From Eubacteriales bacterium (GTDB taxonomy: Bacteria > Bacillota > Clostridia > Peptostreptococcales > Anaerovoracaceae): DNA of 24,369 nt. The first letter of the stretch is position 1. Each line of letters opens with the position of its first letter. Shown here in pieces: positions 1 to 8,074 of the stretch. The position numbers were made by a program, and so were the translations under genes. The notes below the pieces were generated by a model. That model searched no databases and was not told where the DNA came from. It saw only the letters and a program-made list of their open reading frames with translations. Location: the NCBI GenBank assembly GCA_028692535.1, contig JAQUXD010000013.1, forward strand, positions 1 to 24,369, in the 5' to 3' direction.

Positions 1-63
1 TTTCCAAAACGCAACCAACCGCACTTTGATTTTACGCAACCAGCGGTAGCATTATGTAAAATT

Positions 64-786
64 TTACACCGGCAGCACGGATATGATATAACCGCCGGCG
101 ACCAGACTTGCCAAGTTCGCCACAATCACACATATCAGAATCCGACTTTTTTTGTGCTCCTCGATGAGCAGCGGCAAGGCGATCACTTCCGCACCAAAGA
201 CAAAAACCTCGCCAATGACCAGCGCGATGAGAAGATAGGACGGCATCAGTGATCCGCCGTTGTTCAGCCAAATGTTCAGGACACCCTGGGTGATCAGATT
301 GACAGCAAGAAATACCATCCAGCTCCGCTTCTCCCGGAAACGGAAGAGCAGGAACACAAGGCCTTCGATCAGCAGTGTCAGCGCCACGCGGATCGACACC
401 AGAAGGGCCGCCCGCAACGGATAGAGACCAGGCGTAAATACCTGCTCGCTCACATTCAGCGTATAGACGTTGTTGTATCCCTGCAGCGCTTCGTCCGGCG
501 ACCATTCGAACTGATCCTGACCGGTCGACACCTGAAAGACATACCGGCCTTCCTTTTCCAGATCCCGTGAATAGAAAGCGTAATATCCTTCCCAGGCAAC
601 CTTTCGAACGGTCGCTTCCGGCATTTCCTCATCGGAGATCAGAACGATGGACAAGTCCTCCGGAGGGTCGTTCACCAGGATCACCAGAGAAGGAGGTTCA
701 GCCGAATTCGCCCAGATTTGCATGGGCATCACGAAAACAACCAGAATCCCGATCACGATCAACAGCAAAGCCTTCCTTGCTGCCAT
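64..786 (-). CDS. Membrane protein of unknown function with signal peptide and four TM helices
   Basis: I do not recognise this family. From the chosen ATG it is 240 residues: a hydrophobic signal-like segment (about residues 5-25, followed by WANSA as a possible signal-peptidase site), an extracytoplasmic polar region of about 95 residues (27-122), then four hydrophobic helices at roughly 124-148, 154-176, 183-208 and 215-237. Helix four is preceded by the basic stretch EEHKKSR. The frame stays open upstream to an ATG at 912, but that would overlap the acetyltransferase gene by 89 bases and put 42 polar residues before the signal, so I prefer the ATG at 786, 37 bases after the preceding stop. 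No strong ribosome binding site precedes it, so the start is uncertain and expression may be coupled to the upstream gene. The layout (exported beta-rich-looking domain plus C-terminal membrane bundle) would fit a sensor or cell-envelope protein; this is inference only. Confidence 0.6.
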   Translation of the reverse strand: MAARKALLLIVIGILVVFVMPMQIWANSAEPPSLVILVNDPPEDLSIVLISDEEMPEATVRKVAWEGYYAFYSRDLEKEGRYVFQVSTGQDQFEWSPDEALQGYNNVYTLNVSEQVFTPGLYPLRAALLVSIRVALTLLIEGLVFLLFRFREKRSWMVFLAVNLITQGVLNIWLNNGGSLMPSYLLIALVIGEVFVFGAEVIALPLLIEEHKKSRILICVIVANLASLVAGGYIISVLPV

Positions 787-823
787 GCCGCCATTGAGCC
801 GAGTTCTCCCGGCGCAGAAGAGA

Positions 824-1309
824 TTATTTATAGATTTCATAGGATACCGCATACTCTTTAAAACCGTTCCTTTCATAAAGGACTTTCGCCGTTTCATTCC
901 ATGCGTATGCATGAAGCTTCACCCGGGAGATCCCTTTCGATTCAAACCAGCGCATCGTTTCATCCAGAAGTTTTTGCCCAAGTCCGTGTCCCCTGGCCTT
1001 TGCATCCAGATACAGCTCGTCGAACAGCCCCACGCGACCCGTGCCGTTGTCCGCACAGGGATCCTCTTCATAGATGCGGCCCAAGGCATAGCCAAGAGCT
1101 TGACCGGCCTCTTCGGCGATCAGAATCAGCAGATCTTCGTCCCTTGCATCGAAGGTCGCTTCCGCCTTCCGCCTGATTTCTGCCAAAACTACCTGATAAT
1201 CGTCATATTTGCTGCGCTCCGGGTGGTTGCTCCGGTTGAACTCACTCAGTTTTACTGCAAATTCCTTATAGAATTCCCTGTCGGAGTCAACTGCTTTTCT
1301 GATAATCAT
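824..1309 (-). CDS. GNAT family N-acetyltransferase
   Basis: A 161-residue single-domain acetyl-CoA-dependent N-acetyltransferase. The family's acetyl-CoA loop is visible as R106-G-H-G109-L-G111 (the R/Q-x-x-G-x-G/A motif) directly after the beta-4 strand FDELYLDA, and the C-terminal motif B region has the typical N-x-x-A-x-x-x-Y-x-x-x-G-F pattern (NETAKVLYERNGF, residues 138-150). The start is an ATG with AAAGGAGGATAGG immediately upstream, an excellent ribosome binding site. The length is normal for the superfamily. The acceptor substrate cannot be predicted: it could be a small amine, an amino acid or a protein N-terminus. The gene runs away from the divergent amidohydrolase gene, and the membrane-protein gene follows it on the same strand after 37 bases, so the two are probably co-transcribed. 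Confidence 0.88.
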   Translation of the reverse strand: MIIRKAVDSDREFYKEFAVKLSEFNRSNHPERSKYDDYQVVLAEIRRKAEATFDARDEDLLILIAEEAGQALGYALGRIYEEDPCADNGTGRVGLFDELYLDAKARGHGLGQKLLDETMRWFESKGISRVKLHAYAWNETAKVLYERNGFKEYAVSYEIYK

Positions 1310-1322
1310 CCTATCCTCCTTT

Positions 1323-1352
1323 TTGATTATTTACATCTGATTATACTATAAT
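1323..1352 (+). promoter_or_regulatory. Candidate sigma-A promoter of the first amidohydrolase
   Basis: TTGATT (1323-1328) and an exact TATAAT (1347-1352) are separated by 18 bases and lie about 70 bases upstream of the amidohydrolase start in the divergent intergenic region. The -10 is perfect and the -35 has four of six consensus bases. The region is very AT-rich, so chance matches are possible. Confidence 0.5.
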
Positions 1353-1424
1353 TTTGTTTCGGAATGGTTTATCATATGCATATATGTGGAATTCGATATC
1401 CAATCCAAGCATGAGGAGGAAAAA

Positions 1425-3044
1425 ATGGACGTAACATTAGCAGTTGTCAACGGTCAGGTGATCACGATGAAGGATCATCAACAGGCGGAAGCCTTTGCTG
1501 TCTGCAAGGATCGCATCGTGAAAGTAGGAAGCACCGAAGAAGTCCTGAAGTTGACGAATCCCATGACAAAGATCATCGATCTGAAAGGTAAAACAGCGCT
1601 GCCCGGATTTATCGACACCCACCTGCACATCGTAGGCTACGGCTTCGCATTTGAAGCAGTAGATCTGCTGGGAGTCAAATCGATGAAAGAGCTCGTCGAA
1701 AGATGCAAAGCCTATATCGCAGAAAAAAAAGTACCTGAGGGCACCTGGGTCATGGGCCGCGGTTTTGACCAAAATGCCTTTGCCGACGTGGAGGATTTTC
1801 CCACATCCAAGGATCTCAACGCTATTTCCATAAAGCATCCGGTCCTGCTGATCCGGACCTGCGGACACATCGGCATCGTCAACGATAAGGCACTGGAGGT
1901 TACAGGTGTCGACAAAGAGACCTTTATTCGGGGCGGGAGCTTCGACCAATACACCGATGGCTCCCCCAACGGCGTGATCCGGGAAGCCTCTCTCGAATGG
2001 TTCAAACAGCAAATGGCCTACGCCAGAAGCGTAGAAGATCTGAAGCGCGCTATCACCACGGGGAGCAAAGTCCTCAACCAGTTCGGCATCACAACGATCC
2101 ATACGGAAGACTCCTACGACCTGGGGTATTCGGGCAATCTGGAAAATCTGCACGAAGCCTATAAACAGCTGATCATCGAAGGAAAACTGACACAGCGGAT
2201 CTATCAGAAGATTTCTCTGCCCAGAATGGAAAACCTGAAAGCATTTTTGGAAGGTCCCCTGCGCACCGGAATGGGCAATGACTACTTCCGAATCGGGCCG
2301 GTAAAGCTGTGGGCCGACGGCACCATCGGCGCCCACACCGCCTTTATGCTGGAAGACTATTCGGACCTGCCGGAAGGCGGGATCGGGATCGCCGTCTACG
2401 AAAATGACGAGATCCGGGAAATGATCGAGCTGACACACCGAAGCGGAATGCAAATGTGCATCCACGCCATCGGCGACGGCGCCCTTAAGCAGGTGGTGGA
2501 TGCCTACGACGAGGTGATCCAAAAGTATTCGGACATCCCCCATCGTCACAGGATCGTCCACTGCCAGATCGGCAACGACGATCTCTATAAGAAGCTGGCG
2601 AAGAACGGACTCAACATCAACATCCAGCCCATGCAGACCGAAACGGACTACCCGCTCATCGAATACAGGCTCGGCAAAGAACGGATCAAGCGCTGCCACG
2701 CATGGAGAAGCCTGATCGATTACGGTGTTACCATCACAGGCAGTTCTGACGTGCCCTGCACCAACAGCTTTGATGCGGCGGATGTTTTCATCGGGATCGA
2801 TGCCGTGGTCAACCGGACCAAGTGGCTTCCGGAAGAAGCGGTCACGGCGTATGAAGCGCTGGAAATGTATACCGTCAACGCCGCTTACGCCGCATTCGAA
2901 GAAGAAGTGAAAGGCAGCCTGGAAGAAGGAAAACTGGCGGATTTCGTGATCGCCACCGGGAACCCTCTGGAAGAAGGCATCTCCATCAAGGACATCAAGG
3001 TGGAGCAGACCTTTGTTGGGGGAATCAAAGTATACGAAGCTTAG
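1425..3044 (+). CDS. YtcJ-like metal-dependent amidohydrolase (amidohydrolase 3 family), copy 1
   Basis: A 539-residue cytoplasmic amidohydrolase of the YtcJ/AepA type, a family that hydrolyses C-N bonds of amides, including N-substituted formamides; the true substrate here is unknown. Visible elements: an N-terminal beta-sandwich part (NGQVIT...KVG), the metal-binding GFIDTHLH with H66 and H68, CGHIGIVN with H148, the KLWADGTIG segment with K294 as candidate bridging lysine, CIHAIGDG with H347, RIVHCQ with H379 and TGSSD with D442, then a C-terminal strand typical of the fold (LADFVI...VGGIKVYE). The start is the ATG preceded by GAGGAGGAAAAA; an in-frame ATG 39 bases further upstream lacks such a site. 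The gene points towards the ABC exporter and ends in a shared bidirectional terminator. A paralogue lies about 2 kb downstream. Confidence 0.9.
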   Translation: MDVTLAVVNGQVITMKDHQQAEAFAVCKDRIVKVGSTEEVLKLTNPMTKIIDLKGKTALPGFIDTHLHIVGYGFAFEAVDLLGVKSMKELVERCKAYIAEKKVPEGTWVMGRGFDQNAFADVEDFPTSKDLNAISIKHPVLLIRTCGHIGIVNDKALEVTGVDKETFIRGGSFDQYTDGSPNGVIREASLEWFKQQMAYARSVEDLKRAITTGSKVLNQFGITTIHTEDSYDLGYSGNLENLHEAYKQLIIEGKLTQRIYQKISLPRMENLKAFLEGPLRTGMGNDYFRIGPVKLWADGTIGAHTAFMLEDYSDLPEGGIGIAVYENDEIREMIELTHRSGMQMCIHAIGDGALKQVVDAYDEVIQKYSDIPHRHRIVHCQIGNDDLYKKLAKNGLNINIQPMQTETDYPLIEYRLGKERIKRCHAWRSLIDYGVTITGSSDVPCTNSFDAADVFIGIDAVVNRTKWLPEEAVTAYEALEMYTVNAAYAAFEEEVKGSLEEGKLADFVIATGNPLEEGISIKDIKVEQTFVGGIKVYEA

Positions 3045-3060
3045 AGAGCATCACACAATA

Positions 3061-3100
3061 AAAAGCGGAGGGTCTTTGCAAAGACCCTCCGCTTTTTATT
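3061..3100. terminator. Bidirectional Rho-independent terminator
   Basis: A perfect inverted repeat of two 16-base arms around TGCA (3061-3096), flanked by A and T runs on the two sides. It lies between two convergent genes and begins 16 bases after the amidohydrolase stop; the last bases overlap the stop codon region of the ABC transporter gene. It should stop transcription arriving from either side. Confidence 0.93.
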
Positions 3101-4853
3101 GTTCATACATGCGATAGAGCCCGGAGTATACGCCGTTCTTCGCCAGCAGTTCCTGGTGAGTGCCCTTCTCTTCGATCCCGTTTTCCGTAAGCACCAGAAT
3201 GATGGATGCATTGCGGATCGTGGTGAGCCGATGGGCGATCGTAAAGGTGGTGCGCCCTTGGGAAAGTCGTTCCAAAGATTTTTTTACCAGAAGCTCGCTC
3301 TCGTTGTCCAGGGCGGAAGTCGCTTCATCCAGAATCAGGACCGGCGGATTTTTCAGAAATACCCGGGCGATACTGATCCGCTGCTTTTGTCCGCCGGACA
3401 ATTTGACCCCCCGCTCGCCCACATAAGTCTCGTATCCGTCCGGCAGCGCTTCGATGAAATCATGGGCCGCTGCATACCTGGCTGCCCGGATCACTTCCTC
3501 GATGGACGCGCCGGGCTTCCCGTATTGAATGTTTTCAAAGACCGAACCGGAAAATAAATACACATCCTGCTGGACGATGCCGATCTGAGAACGAAGGGAT
3601 TGGATCGTCACATCCTTGATATCATAGCCGTCAATTAAAATCCTGCCGGAGGATACATCGTAAAACCGAGGGATCAGATTGCACAGCGTGGTCTTGCCGC
3701 TGCCGGAAGGGCCTACCAGCGCTACGTTTTCTCCGGCGTTCACGGTCAGATCGATATCGGACAGTACGTTGCGGTTGTTGTCCGAATAGCGAAAGCTGAC
3801 CCTGTCGAATCGCACTTCGCCGGTCACATTGGGGAGCACGATGGCATTTGCGGCATCGTCCACCTCCACCGGCGCGTCCATGATCTCGATGAACCGCTCG
3901 ATCCCCGTAATCCCCCTCTGGAACTGCTCCGTAAACTCAACGATCCGTCGGATCGAAGCAAGCAACAGTGTCACATAGAGTAAAAATGCCACAAGGTCGG
4001 GCGCTTCGATCCGTCGATGGATCATGAATATTGCGCCTACGATCACGACAGCGATATACATCAGACCGTCGAAGAATCGAATCGTACTGTGAAAGCCGGC
4101 CATATACCGATAGGCCTGACGCTTGATCCGCAGGAAACCTTCGTTGCCTTCCTTGAATTTTGCTTCTTCCACATCTTCGTTGGCGAAAGACTTAACGACC
4201 CGAACGCCCAGCAGGCTGTCCTCCACTTTTGAATTCAGTTCTCCGATCTGGTCCCGGGATCTCTTGAAAGCGCGCCGCATCTTGAAATTAAACGTTGTAG
4301 CAAAAATCAGCATCAAAGGAAGCATGGTAAAAATAATCAGCGTCAGCGTCACCTCCATGCGAAGCAAAATGACAAAGGCCACAACGATCTTTACCGCAGC
4401 AATAAAAAATTCCTCGGGGCAATGGTGGGCGAATTCCGTCACGTCCATCAGATCACTGGTGATCCTGGCCATGATCTGGCCGATTTTATTGTTATCGTAA
4501 TAAGAATACGATAACTGCTGCAGATGACTGAACAGGTCCTTTCGCATATCCGTCTCGATACGGGCACCCATGGTGTGGCCAACAGAGGTCATAAAATAAT
4601 TTGCAGTCACATCCACCAGCCTCAGCACCAGGTAAAAAGTCCCTAAACGGAGAACCATTTGCACGGTAAGTCCCGCCAAATCATTCATGCCCATATCCGT
4701 GATGTACCGGATGATCAAGGGGAGCGCCAGTTCGCAGACGGTGGTAAGCGCAGCGCAAAAAAGATCCAGTATCAGGATCCAGCGATATTTCCTGTAGTAC
4801 GGTACAAACCTCTTTACCAAATAGGAAGTTCGCATCGTTTTGTTCTCGTCCAT
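3096..4853 (-). CDS. ABC transporter, fused permease and ATPase (MsbA/BmrA-type exporter half)
   Basis: A 585-residue type IV ABC half-transporter. Six predicted membrane helices fill about residues 20-300 and a complete nucleotide-binding domain follows: Walker A GPSGSGKTT (381-389), Q-loop IVQQD (427-431), signature LSGGQKQR (485-492), Walker B VLILDEAT with catalytic E510 and H-loop H541 in TIAHRLTT. All catalytic motifs are intact, so a homodimer could be functional; no partner half is encoded next to it. Proteins of this class export lipids, drugs or peptides; the substrate is unknown. The start ATG has GGGAG upstream, spaced 9 bases. It lies alone on its strand between two plus-strand amidohydrolase genes, which may be functionally linked (export of substrate or product) but share no operon with it. 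Confidence 0.9.
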   Translation of the reverse strand: MDENKTMRTSYLVKRFVPYYRKYRWILILDLFCAALTTVCELALPLIIRYITDMGMNDLAGLTVQMVLRLGTFYLVLRLVDVTANYFMTSVGHTMGARIETDMRKDLFSHLQQLSYSYYDNNKIGQIMARITSDLMDVTEFAHHCPEEFFIAAVKIVVAFVILLRMEVTLTLIIFTMLPLMLIFATTFNFKMRRAFKRSRDQIGELNSKVEDSLLGVRVVKSFANEDVEEAKFKEGNEGFLRIKRQAYRYMAGFHSTIRFFDGLMYIAVVIVGAIFMIHRRIEAPDLVAFLLYVTLLLASIRRIVEFTEQFQRGITGIERFIEIMDAPVEVDDAANAIVLPNVTGEVRFDRVSFRYSDNNRNVLSDIDLTVNAGENVALVGPSGSGKTTLCNLIPRFYDVSSGRILIDGYDIKDVTIQSLRSQIGIVQQDVYLFSGSVFENIQYGKPGASIEEVIRAARYAAAHDFIEALPDGYETYVGERGVKLSGGQKQRISIARVFLKNPPVLILDEATSALDNESELLVKKSLERLSQGRTTFTIAHRLTTIRNASIILVLTENGIEEKGTHQELLAKNGVYSGLYRMYEQ

Positions 4854-4888
4854 AGCTTTTTTCTCCCGGTTAGATTAGTCTTAAATTC

Positions 4889-4917
4889 ATTGTATCACGA
4901 ACCTTTTGATTTGACAC
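4889..4917 (-). promoter_or_regulatory. Candidate promoter of the ABC transporter
   Basis: On the minus strand GTGTCA (4912-4917), a 17-base spacer and TACAAT (4889-4894) lie about 40 bases upstream of the ABC transporter ATG. The -10 matches five of six consensus bases, the -35 four of six. Confidence 0.45.
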
Positions 4918-4973
4918 TCGCTATGGCGTTCTGTACGAAAGCAGCTCTCCGCGTTTCCATCATGAATTGCCTG

Positions 4974-5002
4974 TTGCCTTCGCCTTGCTTTGCCTGTACT
5001 AT
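4974..5002 (+). promoter_or_regulatory. Candidate promoter of the second amidohydrolase
   Basis: TTGCCT (4974-4979), a 17-base spacer and TACTAT (4997-5002) lie just upstream of the AAGGAGG ribosome binding site of the second amidohydrolase, which would give a very short leader. A TTGACA at 4911 on the same strand has no good -10 at 16-18 bases (TACGAA only), so I prefer the pair given here. Confidence 0.4.
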
Positions 5003-5027
5003 GATTCTGAGGACAAGGAGGTTTCCC

Positions 5028-6641
5028 ATGAAAAAGCTGTTTTATAACGCAACAATCCATACTCTGGACCGGGGAAAGATCGCAAAGAACCTGCTCACGG
5101 AAGAGGACCGCATTTTAGCGGTAGACTGCGATCCGGCCGCCTATTCGGATGACCCTTCCTGTGAACGGATCGACCTGCAGGGACGTACAGTACTTCCGGG
5201 CTTTCACGACAGCCACGAGCATTTTCTCTGCTATGCGATCGACAAAGAAAAAATCGACTTCTACAATGCCCGGAGCGTAGCGGAAATGGCGGAGATGACA
5301 CGCCGCTATATCCGGGAGCGCAGCATCCCCAAGGGACAATGGGTGCAGGGCGGTGGCTGGAACGAAAACTTCTTCGATGTGAAGAAGGTGCCCACCCGCC
5401 AGCAGCTGGACGAAATGGCGCCGGATAATCCCGTGATGTTCACACGAGCCTGCTGCAGCACTGCCGTGGCCAACACGGCTGCCCTGAAGCTGGCGGGCAT
5501 TTTTGAGAATCCTCCGAAGATGAGCGACGGCGAGATCGTTGTGGATGAAAAAGGGATCCCCACGGGATTGCTCAACGAAAGAGCGCGCTTTTACGTGTAC
5601 GACATCATTCCCAATATCAGCAAGGATGCTGTCAAACAGCTGATCCTGGACTATCAGGAAGATTTGCTCAGGACGGGTCTGACCACCGTTCAGACCGACG
5701 ACTTTAAGCTCTGGGACGCCACATTCAAAGATATCCTGCAAGCGTACAAAGAACTTGAACAGGAAGGCAGGCTGAAAGTCCGGTTTATTCAGCAGCTCAG
5801 ACTGATCGACCACAAGGAACTGGACGCATATCTGGCCATGGGCATCAAGCCGTATGAAGGTTCGGACATGTTCAAGGTGGGTACCTTTAAGCTTCTTCCT
5901 GACGGCTCCCTTGGCGGAAAGACCGCTGCGCTGCTGGCCCCTTACGAAGGCGAAAAAGAAAATAAAGGAATCCTCACCTATACCCGGGAGCAGTTGTACA
6001 GCCTGCTGGAAAAGGCCCACTTAAACGGCCTGCAGCTGGCCATGCACGCCATCGGCGACGGCACTATGGATCTGGTTCTGTCCTGCTACAAGGAACTGCA
6101 GGAAAAGCATCCGAAGGAAGATCCCAGGTTCCGCATCATCCACTGCCAGATCACCAACGAGGATATCCTGGACCGGTTCGCAGAACAAAGCGTGATTGCA
6201 GACATCCAGCCGCTGTTCATCAAAGCGGATATGGAAGTGGCCGAACAGCTCATTGGCAGGGATCGCCTCCGCACCAGCTACAATTGGAAAACGATGCTGG
6301 AAAAGGGCGTTCACATCTCCGGGAGCTCCGACGCGCCCGTGGAGTCCTTCGACCCCAGATTGGCCATCTACTGCGCCGTCACTTCCAAGAACCTGGAAGG
6401 CAAGCCCGAAGGCGGCTGGATGCCCGAACAGCGCCTTACCAGAGAAGAGGCCGTGGGACTATACACCACAGGAGCTGCCTACACCTGCTACGAGGAGAAT
6501 CGCAAAGGTATGCTGAAAGAGGGCTTTCTGGCCGACTTCATCGTAATGCCCGAAGATATCATGACGGTTCCCGAAGATAGAATCCGGACGTTGAACGTGG
6601 ACGAAGTCTGGGTAGGCGGAGAAAAGGTTTACGAAGGATAA
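5028..6641 (+). CDS. YtcJ-like metal-dependent amidohydrolase (amidohydrolase 3 family), copy 2
   Basis: A 537-residue paralogue of the amidohydrolase at 1425-3044 with the same order of landmarks: GFHDSHEH (H63, H65), KLLPDGSLGG (K288), AMHAIGDG (H340), RIIHCQ (H372) and SGSSD (D435), ending in the same C-terminal strand (VWVGGEKVYEG). The start is the ATG directly behind AAGGAGG; the frame is open far upstream into the ABC gene on the other strand, which is a shadow. One difference stands out: the segment that reads TCGHIGIVN in copy 1 reads ACCSTAVAN here, so the histidine H148 has become serine (about S144). As this histidine is normally kept in the family (from memory), the two enzymes probably act on different substrates. 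The gene ends in a hairpin terminator. Confidence 0.88.
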   Translation: MKKLFYNATIHTLDRGKIAKNLLTEEDRILAVDCDPAAYSDDPSCERIDLQGRTVLPGFHDSHEHFLCYAIDKEKIDFYNARSVAEMAEMTRRYIRERSIPKGQWVQGGGWNENFFDVKKVPTRQQLDEMAPDNPVMFTRACCSTAVANTAALKLAGIFENPPKMSDGEIVVDEKGIPTGLLNERARFYVYDIIPNISKDAVKQLILDYQEDLLRTGLTTVQTDDFKLWDATFKDILQAYKELEQEGRLKVRFIQQLRLIDHKELDAYLAMGIKPYEGSDMFKVGTFKLLPDGSLGGKTAALLAPYEGEKENKGILTYTREQLYSLLEKAHLNGLQLAMHAIGDGTMDLVLSCYKELQEKHPKEDPRFRIIHCQITNEDILDRFAEQSVIADIQPLFIKADMEVAEQLIGRDRLRTSYNWKTMLEKGVHISGSSDAPVESFDPRLAIYCAVTSKNLEGKPEGGWMPEQRLTREEAVGLYTTGAAYTCYEENRKGMLKEGFLADFIVMPEDIMTVPEDRIRTLNVDEVWVGGEKVYEG

Positions 6642-6650
6642 ATAGAAAAA

Positions 6651-6680
6651 CCCTGCGGGAATACGACCGCAGGGTCTTAT
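6651..6680. terminator. Rho-independent terminator between convergent genes
   Basis: An 8-bp GC-rich stem, CCCTGCGG (6651-6658) with CCGCAGGG (6667-6674), loop of 8 bases, followed by TCTTATTTT on the plus strand and preceded by an A run that gives U residues on the minus strand. It follows the second amidohydrolase and precedes the end of the convergent oxidoreductase gene. Confidence 0.88.
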
Positions 6681-6692
6681 TTTGCAGAAAAA

Positions 6693-7922
6693 TCACTGCT
6701 TTGCTATCAACTTCCGTTCAATTTGCAAAGTGATTCCGATCTCTTCTGCGCGTTCCAGATAATAGTCGTTCTGTACCTCTGTGAGCATATCTGAAGAAAT
6801 CAGGCCCTTCTGCGTATATAAATCGTTTACGAACATCTTTGTAAACAGTGCTCCCGCTTTTCCGGTCAAATACATTTCAGATGAAATACCGGCTTTCTGG
6901 AAGGATTCAACAAGGCCCGGGGCAAATACATGGGTCTCGATCAATAGCTTCTTTCCGTCTTTGATGCCGATCGCTTCCACAACCATCGCGCCCGAATCCG
7001 AGACAAGCCCTTCTTCGAGAATCTGCCGGATCACTTCACGATCTCTGGGCGCCGGGGGAACATGCTTGAGCACCATGTGGAACGGAATCACCTGAACACC
7101 ATCCACTTCTTCCGGCTTTTTTGACAGGAGGCCCGCGCGATACAGCGGCTCGGAGAAATCAACCCCGGCGCCTCCATACTTGAAATAGACGTTCTTGACG
7201 CCCTTGAAATATTTTTGGGAGTTCATGCCCATGTGCAATGGCTCGTCATGAGCGTGCTCCACAAGTCTGACTTCTTTATCAAGGTAATCGTATTTTCTGA
7301 AAATCGGCCGGCTAAAGGCTTTCGTCCGAATGAGCCGGCCCTCTTCAAACGCGTAAGCATCGTTGCTCATATCATTCAACGCTGTAACGGGAGACCACCA
7401 GAAGGGAAGAAACCGCCTGGCTTCCACTCCCTCATATACAATGTTACAGATCGTTTCGCAAGAATCCAGATATCGCATAGCGTTTCTGGCCGCAACGCAG
7501 ATGAGGCCGGGCGCCGAGCCCGTTCCGATCACCGCGGTTTTTCCGATTTCCTCAAAGCGCCTGTTGTATTCGGTATACATCAGATCGATACTTTCGGCCC
7601 AATTTTCCGCAAGCACATCTGTTGCCGCAAAATCCTGATAATTGGTTTTAGCTTCCAGGGCAGCTTCCAAAGCATTGGGGGCAAAGGCCAGCGGCAGCGC
7701 GTTGACGATCAGATCGACACCCTGTGCCGCATCGACGATCTGCTTCAGATCATTGGCTTCGACCCATAGACCTTTGCCCTTTTTCAGTTGGCCCGCAAGC
7801 TTGTTCGCAGCCTTTCGGTCGTGGCCGGCGCAAATGATTTCAGCTACATTCGGTTCTTCGTCCATGCATCTTGCAACAGTCGACCCGATGGCGCCGTACC
7901 CCAGGATCAGTATCTTTTTCAT
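6693..7922 (-). CDS. Saccharopine-dehydrogenase-like NAD(P)-dependent oxidoreductase
   Basis: A 409-residue protein with an N-terminal Rossmann fold: KKILILGYGAIGSTVAR carries the dinucleotide loop G8-x-G-x-x-G13, and later strands (LIVNALPL, TNYQDFAATD, VIGTGSAPGL) match the saccharopine dehydrogenase NADP-binding domain with its catalytic-domain insertion. Relatives include saccharopine reductase/dehydrogenase and carboxynorspermidine dehydrogenase, which form or cleave imine-linked amino acids or amines. The length fits that group (about 390-420). No second lysine-pathway gene lies nearby, so the substrate stays open. The ATG has only a weak purine-rich ribosome binding site (AAAGAAAGACGGG). 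Its own promoter is visible upstream, and the convergent end is shared with the terminator of the second amidohydrolase. Confidence 0.82.
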   Translation of the reverse strand: MKKILILGYGAIGSTVARCMDEEPNVAEIICAGHDRKAANKLAGQLKKGKGLWVEANDLKQIVDAAQGVDLIVNALPLAFAPNALEAALEAKTNYQDFAATDVLAENWAESIDLMYTEYNRRFEEIGKTAVIGTGSAPGLICVAARNAMRYLDSCETICNIVYEGVEARRFLPFWWSPVTALNDMSNDAYAFEEGRLIRTKAFSRPIFRKYDYLDKEVRLVEHAHDEPLHMGMNSQKYFKGVKNVYFKYGGAGVDFSEPLYRAGLLSKKPEEVDGVQVIPFHMVLKHVPPAPRDREVIRQILEEGLVSDSGAMVVEAIGIKDGKKLLIETHVFAPGLVESFQKAGISSEMYLTGKAGALFTKMFVNDLYTQKGLISSDMLTEVQNDYYLERAEEIGITLQIERKLIAKQ

Positions 7923-7964
7923 AGTAACCCGTCTTTCTTTGAATCAATGCATCGTACAACATAG

Positions 7965-7993
7965 ATTGTACCCCATATCGCCATCCCAGACAA
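7965..7993 (-). promoter_or_regulatory. Sigma-A promoter of the saccharopine-dehydrogenase-like gene
   Basis: Minus strand TTGTCT (7988-7993), exactly 17 bases, then TACAAT (7965-7970), 42 bases upstream of the ATG. It lies between that gene and the terminator of the tRNA array, so the gene is independently transcribed. Confidence 0.7.
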
Positions 7994-8034
7994 TGTAAAA
8001 AGCCAACTCTGCGCTTCGGAAATCATTTTGCAAA

Positions 8035-8072
8035 GCAAAGACCCTGCAATGCTGTGATCGCAGGGTCTTTAC
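8035..8072 (-). terminator. Rho-independent terminator of the tRNA array
   Basis: Directly downstream of the last tRNA (Phe) on the minus strand: AAAGACCCTGC pairs with GCAGGGTCTTT around a short loop, giving an 11-bp stem followed by a T-rich stretch. The plus strand reads AAAGACCCTGC (8037-8047) and GCAGGGTCTTT (8060-8070). Confidence 0.85.
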
Positions 8073-8074
8073 CG

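Noticed and set aside
1..63. Possible feature at the left edge
   Set aside because: The first 63 bases show no hairpin, promoter or gene end that I can support.
1437..2699. 420-codon open frame antisense to the first amidohydrolase
   Set aside because: The plus strand has a complete, motif-rich enzyme with an ideal ribosome binding site. The antisense product is low-complexity-like with no recognisable domain, and its length follows from codon bias of the real gene.
4911..4939. TTGACA at 4911 as -35 of the second amidohydrolase
   Set aside because: At 17 bases only TACGAA follows, which is a poor -10; the pair at 4974-5002 is nearer to the gene and fits better.
4659..5027. Upstream extension of the second amidohydrolase frame
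   Set aside because: The extension overlaps the ABC transporter gene on the opposite strand; the family start and an AAGGAGG site lie at 5028.
5115..6020. 301-codon open frame antisense to the second amidohydrolase
   Set aside because: Same reasoning: no motif, no ribosome binding site, and full overlap with a clear gene.
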